A stretch of DNA of 21,701 nucleotides from an uncultured bacterium (GTDB taxonomy: Bacteria; UBP6; UBA1177; JAKLFG01), in assembly GCA_938048925.1 (NCBI GenBank), contig CALITV010000203.1:1-21701 (forward strand). Reading direction: 5' to 3'. The notes beneath the pieces were generated by a model. It was not told the DNA's origin and did not search any database. It saw only the letters and a program-made list of their open reading frames with translations. This document shows positions 1-7,224 of the stretch, in pieces (the first letter of the stretch is position 1; every line of letters begins with the position of its first letter). The translations under genes were made by a program, and so were the position numbers.

Positions 1-1
1 T

Positions 2-679
2 GAGATTTTCTTGTGGATGTACCGGGACGGGAGGGAACGGGTGCTCTGCGAGCGCGTACCGCGTCGTTCGCTTCTATCGTCGTTTCCCCAGCGGTTCGTT
101 GCATTTATGAAAGACTTCCCGCTCGGACCGGAGACAAAAGCATGTATCGGTATCGGCCCCGGTTCTTTTACCGGTCTCAAGAGCGGCATTTCGTTCGTCT
201 GCGCCTTCCTTTACGCCCATGACATTTTCGAGGTTCGCTGTGTGTCGTCGCTCGATCTCCGCGCCGCACGGGCGGCAGTGCCCATTGGAAAAACCTACCT
301 AACGATACTGCCCTTTCACGAGGGAGAATTGTTCGCCACGATCGCCCGGCGTGATGAAGACAACACGGTGACCACTATCATCCCGCCGGCCCTCGTGGCG
401 GCAAACGAGATCGGCGATTTTGTGTCCCGTAGCAACGCCGCGCCCGACCTCGTCGTCGCTGACGAGGACCTCCCTCCGGCGATCAACCGAGCGATCACGG
501 ACGCTTTGCCCTCCGTTTCGCGGAAAACTCCAGAAAACCGCCTCTCGATTACGCTTCTCGCGCTTATTCCCACCCTCGGAGTCGTCGATGTGCGGCACGA
601 TCCGCTTTGTTTGCGTTATCTCGCAGCCCCTGCGGCTTTGCGGGAAGACGATACGGCCTACTATGTATCATCTATCTGA
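2..679 (+). CDS. tsaB: TsaB-like t6A biosynthesis protein, 5'-truncated by window edge
   Basis: This is the 3' part of a TsaB (YeaZ) homologue. With TsaD and TsaE, TsaB helps make N6-threonylcarbamoyladenosine at position 37 of ANN-decoding tRNAs in the cytoplasm. The key evidence is the motif GIGPGSFTGLKSG, the family hallmark (usually GxGPGSFTGLRIG), about 50 residues into the visible part. The reading frame stays open to the left edge. The first visible residues (EIFLWMYRDGR) align in character with the 'ACSVALWNDG' strand of known TsaB proteins, so roughly a dozen N-terminal residues are missing and the internal TTG at 11 is not the true start. The C-terminal half is diverged, as is usual for TsaB, which has lost the catalytic site of its TsaD paralogue. 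The next gene starts 20 bp downstream and is probably co-transcribed. Confidence 0.85.
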   Translation, partial: EIFLWMYRDGRERVLCERVPRRSLLSSFPQRFVAFMKDFPLGPETKACIGIGPGSFTGLKSGISFVCAFLYAHDIFEVRCVSSLDLRAARAAVPIGKTYLTILPFHEGELFATIARRDEDNTVTTIIPPALVAANEIGDFVSRSNAAPDLVVADEDLPPAINRAITDALPSVSRKTPENRLSITLLALIPTLGVVDVRHDPLCLRYLAAPAALREDDTAYYVSSI

Positions 680-699
680 TTGACCCGAGGAGGTATGTT

Positions 700-924
700 A
701 TGCGAGATTACAAAGTCGTCTCGGCGCCGGAAGAAATCGAACGTCGGCTCCAAAAGACGACACAGGAACACGCCGCCCTCAACGCCCGAGTTGACGAACT
801 GGCGAAAAAAGAGGCCTTAACCCCCGAAGAGGAGGTGGAACTCAAACGACTCCGAAAGATGAAACTGTTCAAAAAGGACATGATCGCCTATCTTCAAGAA
901 ATACTGAAAAGGCTAAAGTCGTAA
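700..924 (+). CDS. DUF465 / YdcH-like small helical protein
   Basis: A 74-aa, highly charged protein that is almost entirely helical. Its layout, a helix (HAALNARVDELAKKE), a short turn, then a helix ending in LRKMKLFKKDMIAYLQEIL, is that of the DUF465/YdcH family. Members have the pattern 'F..L...H..L...I...E' followed by 'L.RLK.QKL.LKDEI'. The biochemical role of the family is not known. The start at 700 is chosen because a strong ribosome binding site, GAGGAGG (687-693), lies 6 bases upstream. An in-frame upstream start at 607 would overlap tsaB and add residues with no resemblance to the family. It lies 20 bp after tsaB and ends 23 bp before the convergent stop of the GGDEF-EAL gene. No terminator hairpin is visible in that gap. 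Confidence 0.8.
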   Translation: MRDYKVVSAPEEIERRLQKTTQEHAALNARVDELAKKEALTPEEEVELKRLRKMKLFKKDMIAYLQEILKRLKS

Positions 925-947
925 TCGCCTAAAAGCAACAAAAACCT

Positions 948-2957
948 TCACGACGAAGAGGTGGAGGAATGCAGATGGTGTTCGAATTCGGAAGCGGCGA
1001 GCGGACGCCCGAAGAAGTAACCTTGGAATTGGTCACAGCCGTGAACCACGAGAAATTCGAACTGCTCGGATCGTTCAACCCCCTCGGCGACGACCTTGAA
1101 CCCGAGATTGTGCGCAAGACGGATAAGTGACACGACGATGGTGACCGCTCGTTTGTCATGCGGCACGCAATCTATGAAACTCTTGTCTATCTTGAGAGTG
1201 TCAACCGGGTAATCCTTGAGTTTCGAAAGGGCCGAATAGCCGGTGCCGAAATCGTCTATGGAAAGAGAAATACCGATTTCGTGGAGTTCGCGCAGTTTGC
1301 GGAGCGCATCCTGTTCGTTGCGTATGATACCGCTCTCGGTGATCTCGAGCTCGAGCCACAGCGGATCGAGCCCGCTCTTCTCCACCGTTTCGCGGATACG
1401 CCGCACGAGCCCCGGACTGCGGAATTCGAACGGGGAAATGTTCACCGAGACTTTTTTGGGAACAAAACCGTTTTCCTGCCACTGGCGGTTCTGGCGGCAG
1501 GCATGATAGAGGACCCGTTCGCCGATCTCGACGATGGTGCCGTTCTGTTCCGCGATCGGGATGAAACGATCGGGAAGGATGATTCCCTCTGAGTCGTTCC
1601 AACGGATGAGTGCCTCCATGCCGAGGAGATAACCGAACCGGTCAACCTTTGGCTGGAAGAAGGGGATAAATTCGTCGCGTTTGATGGCATCACGCATTTT
1701 GCGCTCGATCGTCACCCGTTCGATCATCTCGGCGTTCATCTTTGCATCAAAGAAGCGGTGCGCTCCGCCGCCGCTCTCCTTGACCGCGAACATCGCCGCC
1801 TCGGCCTCTTTGACCAGAGCCTCGGCGGTTGTCCCATCGAGGGGGAAGAAACAGATACCGATGCTCGCCGAGACCTGCGCCTCTTGCGTTTCTATCTGGA
1901 ACGGACGCTCGATCGTCTCCCACACTCGCGGAAGAATGACGAGCATGTCTTCGGGACGGGCGATATCGGAGAAGAGCAGCATAAAACGATCGTCACCGAC
2001 CCTTCCGATGGCGTCATGATCGCGCAAGATGCCGCGGAGACGCTCGGCAAGACTGTTCAGGATCGCGTCGCCTCCTGCGGTGCCATACATGCCGTTTACA
2101 TGTTTGAAGCGATCGAGACCGATCGAAACGACGCCGAACATCCATCCTCGGTTGCGCGCCCGCATTATCTCAACGCTGAGTCGTTGGAGAAACGCCGCCC
2201 GGTTGGGAAGGTTGGTGAGACGGTCGTGGGAAAGATAAAAGGCCGCCTTTCGTTCTGTTTCCGACAACTCTTCCCGCATCCGTTCACGACGCTCCATTTC
2301 CTCCGACAACCGGGTGTTGAGTTCCGTGAGGCGCTTCTCTCGTTCCATGAGTGCATGCCGCACCTCCCGTTCCAGCGCAATGACCTGCGCCAACCCTTTG
2401 GTGAGGAGGCCGAAACTCAGAGTAACGATGATGTCAAGCACGAGAAACACGATGCCGTAGAGGATCCATCGGTCGAGCGAGGGAATGCCGAAATTCTGGA
2501 GATCGACATCGAATGTGGCGAAGTGATAGGTCGTGGCGATAAAGAGGAGCACATTCGCACCGAGCGCCGAAAGGGCGGCGTGGAAACTCACCAAGATCGC
2601 GATGAGCGGCGGAAGAGAAAACAGGAAAAGATAACCGACGAGCGGCGAGCTTTGGTAAAACACGCTCGAGAAGAAGATGACCAGCCCGGCCGCCATCCGC
2701 GCCCTGATGGGGACAAACCGAAGACTCATGAGCGTCATCACGAAGAGGTAGGCAACGCAGGCGGCGACGGTGAGGAGAAAACGCTGCTCGACGAAGGCGG
2801 TGTGGAGCGTGTCGGCGCAGACGGCAAGGCCGGCCAGCAGCGCGAGAGGATAGATGACGGTAAACAGTTGCTCCCGCCACCGGTCGAGATCTTTTTCGGG
2901 GTCGTAGCGGCTGACCTCGACGAGATGTTTCCACAAATCAATGAGCCGTCTAATCAT
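948..2957 (-). CDS. Membrane-anchored GGDEF-EAL protein, probable c-di-GMP phosphodiesterase
   Basis: A 669-aa cyclic-di-GMP signalling protein. Residues about 31-185 hold five or six hydrophobic segments (inner membrane, possibly a sensor). Residues about 190-240 form a charged coiled coil, a GGDEF domain covers about 241-400, and an EAL domain covers about 415-655. The GGDEF signature reads GDDRF (321-325), which breaks the second Gly and the Glu, so diguanylate cyclase activity is unlikely. The EAL domain keeps the expected residues: EAL (448-450), VSVNIS, LELEITES, SIDDFGTGYS (567-575), LKIDKSF and VVAEGVE. It therefore probably hydrolyses c-di-GMP to pGpG. The start codon overlaps the purB stop as ATGA (2954-2957), so the two are translationally coupled. 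The degenerate GGDEF could serve as a GTP-binding regulatory domain, which is an inference from other tandem proteins. Confidence 0.93.
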   Translation of the reverse strand: MIRRLIDLWKHLVEVSRYDPEKDLDRWREQLFTVIYPLALLAGLAVCADTLHTAFVEQRFLLTVAACVAYLFVMTLMSLRFVPIRARMAAGLVIFFSSVFYQSSPLVGYLFLFSLPPLIAILVSFHAALSALGANVLLFIATTYHFATFDVDLQNFGIPSLDRWILYGIVFLVLDIIVTLSFGLLTKGLAQVIALEREVRHALMEREKRLTELNTRLSEEMERRERMREELSETERKAAFYLSHDRLTNLPNRAAFLQRLSVEIMRARNRGWMFGVVSIGLDRFKHVNGMYGTAGGDAILNSLAERLRGILRDHDAIGRVGDDRFMLLFSDIARPEDMLVILPRVWETIERPFQIETQEAQVSASIGICFFPLDGTTAEALVKEAEAAMFAVKESGGGAHRFFDAKMNAEMIERVTIERKMRDAIKRDEFIPFFQPKVDRFGYLLGMEALIRWNDSEGIILPDRFIPIAEQNGTIVEIGERVLYHACRQNRQWQENGFVPKKVSVNISPFEFRSPGLVRRIRETVEKSGLDPLWLELEITESGIIRNEQDALRKLRELHEIGISLSIDDFGTGYSALSKLKDYPVDTLKIDKSFIDCVPHDKRAVTIVVSLIRLAHNLGFKVVAEGVERSEQFEFLVVHGCDQFQGYFFGRPLAASEFEHHLHSSTSSS

Positions 2958-4339
2958 GGCTGTTTTCCCGCCTCCGTACGTCCCGAAAGGTAACGGTCAA
3001 CGAGCGCCACGGCGTAGCCCACATACCCTGCCGGATCCAAAGCGGCGAGCCGTTCCCGATCGGCGGTTGGCACCTTCGTAAGACCGGCCACGAAACGGCG
3101 GATATCGTCGAGGGAAACCTTTTCTCCGCGGGTCAGTTCCTTGAGCCGTTCGTAGGGGCGTTCCTCGCCGTGAAGACGCATGACTGTCTGCACCGCCTCG
3201 GCGAGCAGTTCCGGATGCGCCGCGAGATCGGCGCTTATCGCTGCCTCGTTGAGCGTCAACTTTCCCAGCCCTCTCAGCGTACTCTCGACACCGATAAGCA
3301 GGTGCCCGAACGCCGCCCCGAGGTTGCGCAGGGCCGTGCTGTCGCTCAGGTCGCGTTGGAAGCGACTCACGAGCAGTTTTGTGGCAAGGTGTTCCATAAG
3401 CGCCACCGCAACACCGAGGTTCCCCTCGCTGTTTTCGAAATCTATCGGATTGACCTTGTGCGGCATCGTCGAAGAGCCGACTTCTCCGGCGACCTTCCGC
3501 TGGCGGAAATAGTCGAGAGAAATGTATCCCCAGAGGTCACGATCGAGGCCTATGATCGTCATCGCAATGCGGACGAGGATGTGGAGAATCTCCGCAATAT
3601 GATGATAGGGATTGATCTGCGTCGTATAGAGGAGCGGATCAACCTGAAGCCGCTCCGAAAGAAATCTTTCGGAAGCAGCGATCCAATCCACGGTCGGAAG
3701 CGCCACCGCATGAGCGTTCCAGTTCCCCGTGGCCCCGTTCATCTTCGCGGCAGGGCGCCATGCCGCGAGACATTCGAGTTCCCGGTCGAGCCGCGCGGCG
3801 AACACGACGAACTCCTTCCCCACAGTAGTCGGTGTCGCCGGTTGCCCGTGAGTCCGCGCCATCATGGGAACGGCGCGCCATGTGGCGGCTCGGTCGGCTA
3901 GTTGGTCACACAGCACGATTATCCGCGACATGACGAGATCGCGTCCCTCCCGGAGCATGAGGGCATATGCGGTGTTGTTGATGTCCTCCGAGGTACAACC
4001 GAAATGGGTCCACTCGGCGATACGATCGAGCCCTATGACTGCGAGTTGTTCTTTTACATAGTATTCGACCGCTTTCACATCGTGATTGGTCTTCGCCTCG
4101 ATCGCTTTGACCCGCTGTGCCGCCTCGATATTGAATCCATCCGCAATCGCCCGGATTGCGGCACGGTCCCCCACCGTCACCGGCGCCAACCCAAGGTCTC
4201 CTAGCAAAAAGTCGAGCCATCTCGTTTCCACGAATACGCGTCGTTTGATGAGAGCGTATTCGGAAAAGAGGTCGCGGAGCGGCTCCGCCTGTTCGGCGTA
4301 GCGTCCGTCGAGAGCCGAAATAGCGCGAAGGGCATCCAT
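2954..4339 (-). CDS. purB: Adenylosuccinate lyase
   Basis: A 461-aa adenylosuccinate lyase of the longer E. coli type (about 456 aa). It acts twice in purine synthesis, converting SAICAR to AICAR plus fumarate and adenylosuccinate to AMP plus fumarate. The N-terminus (SALDGRYAEQ...FSEYALIKRRVFVETRWL) matches the E. coli form. ARTHGQPATP (161-170) carries the catalytic-base-region histidine. GSSTMPHKVNP (288-298) is the fumarase/lyase superfamily signature on the flexible catalytic loop. The start at 4339 is chosen because a GGAG box sits 8 bases upstream and the protein begins where known PurB proteins do. Upstream in-frame starts at 4429 and 4372 would add about 11-30 unrelated residues. The 3' end overlaps the GGDEF-EAL gene by 4 bp. 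A weak TATAAG-like -10 (4418-4423, - strand) lies upstream without a convincing -35. Confidence 0.96.
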   Translation of the reverse strand: MDALRAISALDGRYAEQAEPLRDLFSEYALIKRRVFVETRWLDFLLGDLGLAPVTVGDRAAIRAIADGFNIEAAQRVKAIEAKTNHDVKAVEYYVKEQLAVIGLDRIAEWTHFGCTSEDINNTAYALMLREGRDLVMSRIIVLCDQLADRAATWRAVPMMARTHGQPATPTTVGKEFVVFAARLDRELECLAAWRPAAKMNGATGNWNAHAVALPTVDWIAASERFLSERLQVDPLLYTTQINPYHHIAEILHILVRIAMTIIGLDRDLWGYISLDYFRQRKVAGEVGSSTMPHKVNPIDFENSEGNLGVAVALMEHLATKLLVSRFQRDLSDSTALRNLGAAFGHLLIGVESTLRGLGKLTLNEAAISADLAAHPELLAEAVQTVMRLHGEERPYERLKELTRGEKVSLDDIRRFVAGLTKVPTADRERLAALDPAGYVGYAVALVDRYLSGRTEAGKQP

Positions 4340-4445
4340 GTTCTTCACTCCACTGAGCAAGATGTTTTTCATTCTATCGGAATCCCCATTGAAAAGCAAA
4401 AGAGATTGTCTTGAGAACTTATAGAACATAATGATTACTTTTTCC

Positions 4446-4474
4446 TTGACTTTTCTCTTCGCCTTTCTAACACT
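4446..4474 (+). promoter_or_regulatory. Possible promoter for the small Cys-rich lipoprotein
   Basis: TTGACT (4446-4451) is followed after 17 bases by AACACT (4469-4474). The -35 is good but the -10 matches only three of six consensus positions. It lies in the 234-bp divergent gap between purB and the lipoprotein gene, about 100 bp before the latter's start. This is weak, sequence-only evidence. Confidence 0.25.
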
Positions 4475-4573
4475 CTTTCTTAAAGGTATCTGGGGTCATC
4501 GGGGTTTTCCCGATTCATCGTTGTAAGGTCCCAGAGCCGTTGTTTGATTGCGAGTTTCCACAGGGAGGAAGGT

Positions 4574-4867
4574 ATGCCGAAAACAACAGTGCTCTTCGTC
4601 GGTTTGCTTGTGCTGGGCATGGTAGCGTTTCTACTGACCGGGTGTGAGGAGAAAAAGGAGACGGTTGATGTGAACCAGTTCCCGACCGAGTGCTTGAAGA
4701 ACTGCGCGCTCGCCTTCAATGGGTGCAACAAACTGTCGCGCAACGAGAACGACACCAAGCGGTGTCAGCAGTACTTCGACCGGTGCACCGGTGACTGCGA
4801 ACGAAAGGATCGTCCTGCTCCTGTGCCGGTTCCGGCACCCACCGAGGCCCCGAAAGAACAGCCCTGA
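4574..4867 (+). CDS. Small cysteine-rich lipoprotein
   Basis: A 97-aa predicted lipoprotein of unknown function. The signal peptide (MPKTTVLFVGLLVLGMVAFLLTGC) ends in the lipobox LTGC with Cys24 as the lipidated residue. EEKK follows, so no inner-membrane-retention Asp stands at +2. The mature part has six more cysteines spaced C-x3-C-x6-C-x12-C-x6-C-x3-C, a mirror-symmetric arrangement. This suggests two antiparallel helices stapled by three disulphides in an oxidising compartment. A Pro/Ala/Glu-rich tail (PAPVPVPAPTEAPKEQP) ends the protein. A strong ribosome binding site, GGGAGGAA (4563-4570), sets the start at 4574 rather than the in-frame ATG at 4544. It is divergent from purB and 75 bp upstream of the methyltransferase gene. 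I do not recognise a family. Confidence 0.85.
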   Translation: MPKTTVLFVGLLVLGMVAFLLTGCEEKKETVDVNQFPTECLKNCALAFNGCNKLSRNENDTKRCQQYFDRCTGDCERKDRPAPVPVPAPTEAPKEQP

Positions 4868-4942
4868 CTGACCATCTCTCGATAAAACTTTCTCTCGCTC
4901 CCGTTTCGGCTATAGTAAACCGGCTGGAGACGGAGAGAAATA

Positions 4943-6031
4943 GTGAACCGCTATCACGCGGAGATTCTCGAAGAGGCGATCGAGCGCTTCGATCGGACGC
5001 TCTGGAAGGCCGATCTCCTCCTCACGGCTCTTTTTCGTGAGCGGCATGTCGGTAAGCGGGATCGTGCTATTATCGGCGATCTCTTTTTCACCTATATCCG
5101 GAGCCGCTATCTCGTCGAGCGCTTCATCTACGAGGGGATGACCCGGGCCGATGCTGTTGCGCGCGCCCATGAGACGACCGATGCCCCATCAGAACTGCTC
5201 CATTCGTTCCCCCGGATGTATTATACCGCGGCCGAGAAACGGTATGGGGACGGTGCTCTCACGGTGCTCGCGTGGCTCAATGGACGGGCGCCAACCACCA
5301 TCCGCGTCAACTGTCGGCGCGCCCCGCGTGATGAGGTAAAGAAACAACTTGCTGCTGAGAGCATTCGTGCGGTACCGACGCCGGTTGCCCCCCACGGACT
5401 CATTGTAGTGAGCGGTGAATCGCAACTCACCAAGACCACCTTGTACGAAAAGGGATTTTTCGAACTACAGGACGACTCATCACAAATATCTGTGTCATTG
5501 GTTCCCGCCGATGCAAACGCTCTGCTCGATCTCTGTGCCGGCGGCGGCGGCAAAAGCCTCGCTCTCGCTGCCGAGCGTTCCCACCTAGCGATCACGGCAA
5601 GCGATATCCGTGTCGGTCGGTTTGCCGAGATTCGTCGGCGCGCCGAACGGGCCGGCACCCCGATAACAGTGCTGACGCCGGAGCGACTGACGGGAAAACA
5701 GTTCGATGTGGTGCTCGTGGACGCCCCCTGCTCCGGCTCGGGAGTGCTCCGGCGCAATCCGGAGGATCGCTGGCGCATCGGCGAAAAGGAACTCACCGAC
5801 CTTCGCGCAAGTCAACGCGACTGCCTCGAGACGGCTTACCGACTCACGGCGTCCGGCGGCGCAATCGTGTATCTTACCTGCAGTTACCTCCCGTCGGAGA
5901 ACGAGGAACAGGTAGCGGCATTTTGCGCTGCGCATCCCGATCTGGTGCTGGAAAAAGAACCGCGGATGCTTACCGCCCCGGGAGGGACCGCCGATCTCAT
6001 GTTCGGCGTTGTGGTGAGGAAGCACCCATGA
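4943..6031 (+). CDS. RsmB/NOL1-NOP2-type RNA (cytosine-C5) methyltransferase
   Basis: A 362-aa SAM-dependent RNA m5C methyltransferase. Residues 1-110 form a reduced NusB-like helical RNA-binding region. Residues 165-181 (YEKGFFELQDDSSQ) are the family's entry motif, and the Rossmann SAM site is LDLCAGGGGKS (195-205). DAPCSGSG (260-267, Cys263) and TCS (312-314, Cys313) are motifs IV and VI, whose two cysteines provide release and catalysis. RNPEDRWR supports the RsmB subgroup, which makes m5C967 of 16S rRNA, but the protein is about 65 residues shorter than E. coli RsmB, so the exact target is uncertain. It starts at a GTG with a GGAG box 7 bases upstream. A TATAGT box (4911-4916) could be its -10, but the -35 is poor. 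The stop overlaps the next gene's ATG (ATGA, 6028-6031). Confidence 0.9.
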   Translation: MNRYHAEILEEAIERFDRTLWKADLLLTALFRERHVGKRDRAIIGDLFFTYIRSRYLVERFIYEGMTRADAVARAHETTDAPSELLHSFPRMYYTAAEKRYGDGALTVLAWLNGRAPTTIRVNCRRAPRDEVKKQLAAESIRAVPTPVAPHGLIVVSGESQLTKTTLYEKGFFELQDDSSQISVSLVPADANALLDLCAGGGGKSLALAAERSHLAITASDIRVGRFAEIRRRAERAGTPITVLTPERLTGKQFDVVLVDAPCSGSGVLRRNPEDRWRIGEKELTDLRASQRDCLETAYRLTASGGAIVYLTCSYLPSENEEQVAAFCAAHPDLVLEKEPRMLTAPGGTADLMFGVVVRKHP

Positions 6032-7224
6032 TTTTTACGAAAATCGCGCTGCCTCTCCTTTTTATGACATTGCTCCTCCGCTTCAGAGTGCGGCTCGAGG
6101 TCGTGCTGCCGGCAGGCGCCCTTTCCCTTGCGCTCCTCTTCGGCATGTCGCTTCCCGAGGCGGCGGCACACTACGGGATCCTTTTCGGATCGAAGCAGTT
6201 CCTGACGCTTCTCGCTGTCATCTTTTTCGTGATGCTCCTCGGTGAACTGATGGAGCGCGGCAATCTGCTTACCCGGATGTCGGCGATTTTTCTGTCGCTG
6301 CTCCGTGACCATCGGCTTGCGGCGGTGGCAGCGAGTGCCTTTATCGGCCTGCTTCCCATGCCAGGCGGCTCGCTCCTTTCGGCTCCGTTCGTGGACAAAC
6401 TGGTTCCCCATGAGCGGCCGGAGCGAAAACTGCTCCTCAACTACTGGTTCCGCCACATCTGGGAATACTTCTATCCCCTCTATTCGGGAATGGCGTGGAT
6501 CATCACGGTGATGAAAGCAAAGCCGCTCACGATACTCCTCGTCATGGGGCCGCTCTCGCTTATTATGATCGCGGCGGGGGTGCCGCTCATCCGAACGGCA
6601 CACCACGCAGCACCGGAAGCGATCGGCGAACGGGAACGACCTATGAGACTCCTTCTCATCGCGTGGCCGATTCTCCTCGCCGTAGTCATCTCGCTTGCCG
6701 GGGTCCCGCTGTGGTTTGCGGTCATGGTTGCGGTGGCGCTTTTCGTCGCCGCGAACCGCCCTCTTGCCCGTTTCGTGATCCCCTATCTTCTGAGCAAGAA
6801 GACGCTCATGGCAATTTTCATGGTCGCCGGTATCGTCTATTTCGAGCGGATCGTTCGCGCAGCGGGGGTAGCAGGCGCGATTTACACAGAATTTCAACAT
6901 ACCAATCCCGAACTCGTCGTATTCACACTCTCGTTCATCATCGGGCTTCTTACGGGCATCTCGATTGCGTTCATCTCGATCGTCTTTCCGATTATCAGCC
7001 CATTTCTCATGCCCAACGGCACACTCGATATGCCGCTCCTTGCGTTTGCCTACACCGGCGGATTCACCGGCGTCATGCTCTCACCGACCCATCTCTGTCT
7101 CATCGTAACGACCGACTACTTCGGCACGCGGCTCACCGCCGTCTATCCGCTCCTTCTCCGCACCGGCGTAACGATGGCGGCAGGCGGCGCATTATATTAT
7201 GGACTGTTACGGCTCCTCTCATGA
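6028..7224 (+). CDS. DUF401 family integral membrane protein, probable transporter
   Basis: A 398-aa polytopic inner-membrane protein with about ten or more hydrophobic segments. It carries the conserved features of the DUF401 family: GLLPMPGGSLLSAP (107-120), NYWFRHIWEYFYPLY (138-152) and, near the C-terminus, a glycine-rich segment followed by LSPTHLCL. These re-entrant, Pro/Gly-rich motifs resemble those of ion/anion permeases such as the arsenite/Na+-dicarboxylate superfamily, so a secondary transporter is a reasonable guess. No substrate can be named. The start at 6028 gives an ATGA overlap with the methyltransferase and begins with a hydrophobic helix. An upstream start at 5923 in the same frame would run through the methyltransferase and give non-membrane sequence. 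Its own stop overlaps the protease start as ATGA (7221-7224), which indicates translational coupling. Confidence 0.88.
   Translation: MIFTKIALPLLFMTLLLRFRVRLEVVLPAGALSLALLFGMSLPEAAAHYGILFGSKQFLTLLAVIFFVMLLGELMERGNLLTRMSAIFLSLLRDHRLAAVAASAFIGLLPMPGGSLLSAPFVDKLVPHERPERKLLLNYWFRHIWEYFYPLYSGMAWIITVMKAKPLTILLVMGPLSLIMIAAGVPLIRTAHHAAPEAIGERERPMRLLLIAWPILLAVVISLAGVPLWFAVMVAVALFVAANRPLARFVIPYLLSKKTLMAIFMVAGIVYFERIVRAAGVAGAIYTEFQHTNPELVVFTLSFIIGLLTGISIAFISIVFPIISPFLMPNGTLDMPLLAFAYTGGFTGVMLSPTHLCLIVTTDYFGTRLTAVYPLLLRTGVTMAAGGALYYGLLRLLS

Noticed and set aside
1758..2993. 411-codon frame on + strand opposite the GGDEF-EAL gene
   Set aside because: The product is rich in charged residues without domains, and the - strand frame is an unmistakable GGDEF-EAL protein.
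4480..4758. 92-codon - strand frame opposite the Cys-rich lipoprotein
   Set aside because: It has no ribosome binding site or family resemblance and lies antisense to a gene with a lipobox and a good ribosome binding site.
5884..6900. 338-codon - strand frame opposite the methyltransferase and permease
   Set aside because: Composition (Arg/His/Glu-rich) is that of an antisense shadow. It crosses the junction of two well-supported + strand genes.
6495..7220. 5' extension of the subtilase frame to 6495
   Set aside because: It would run through the DUF401 gene. The signal peptide and catalytic domain begin at 7221, which also gives the ATGA overlap.
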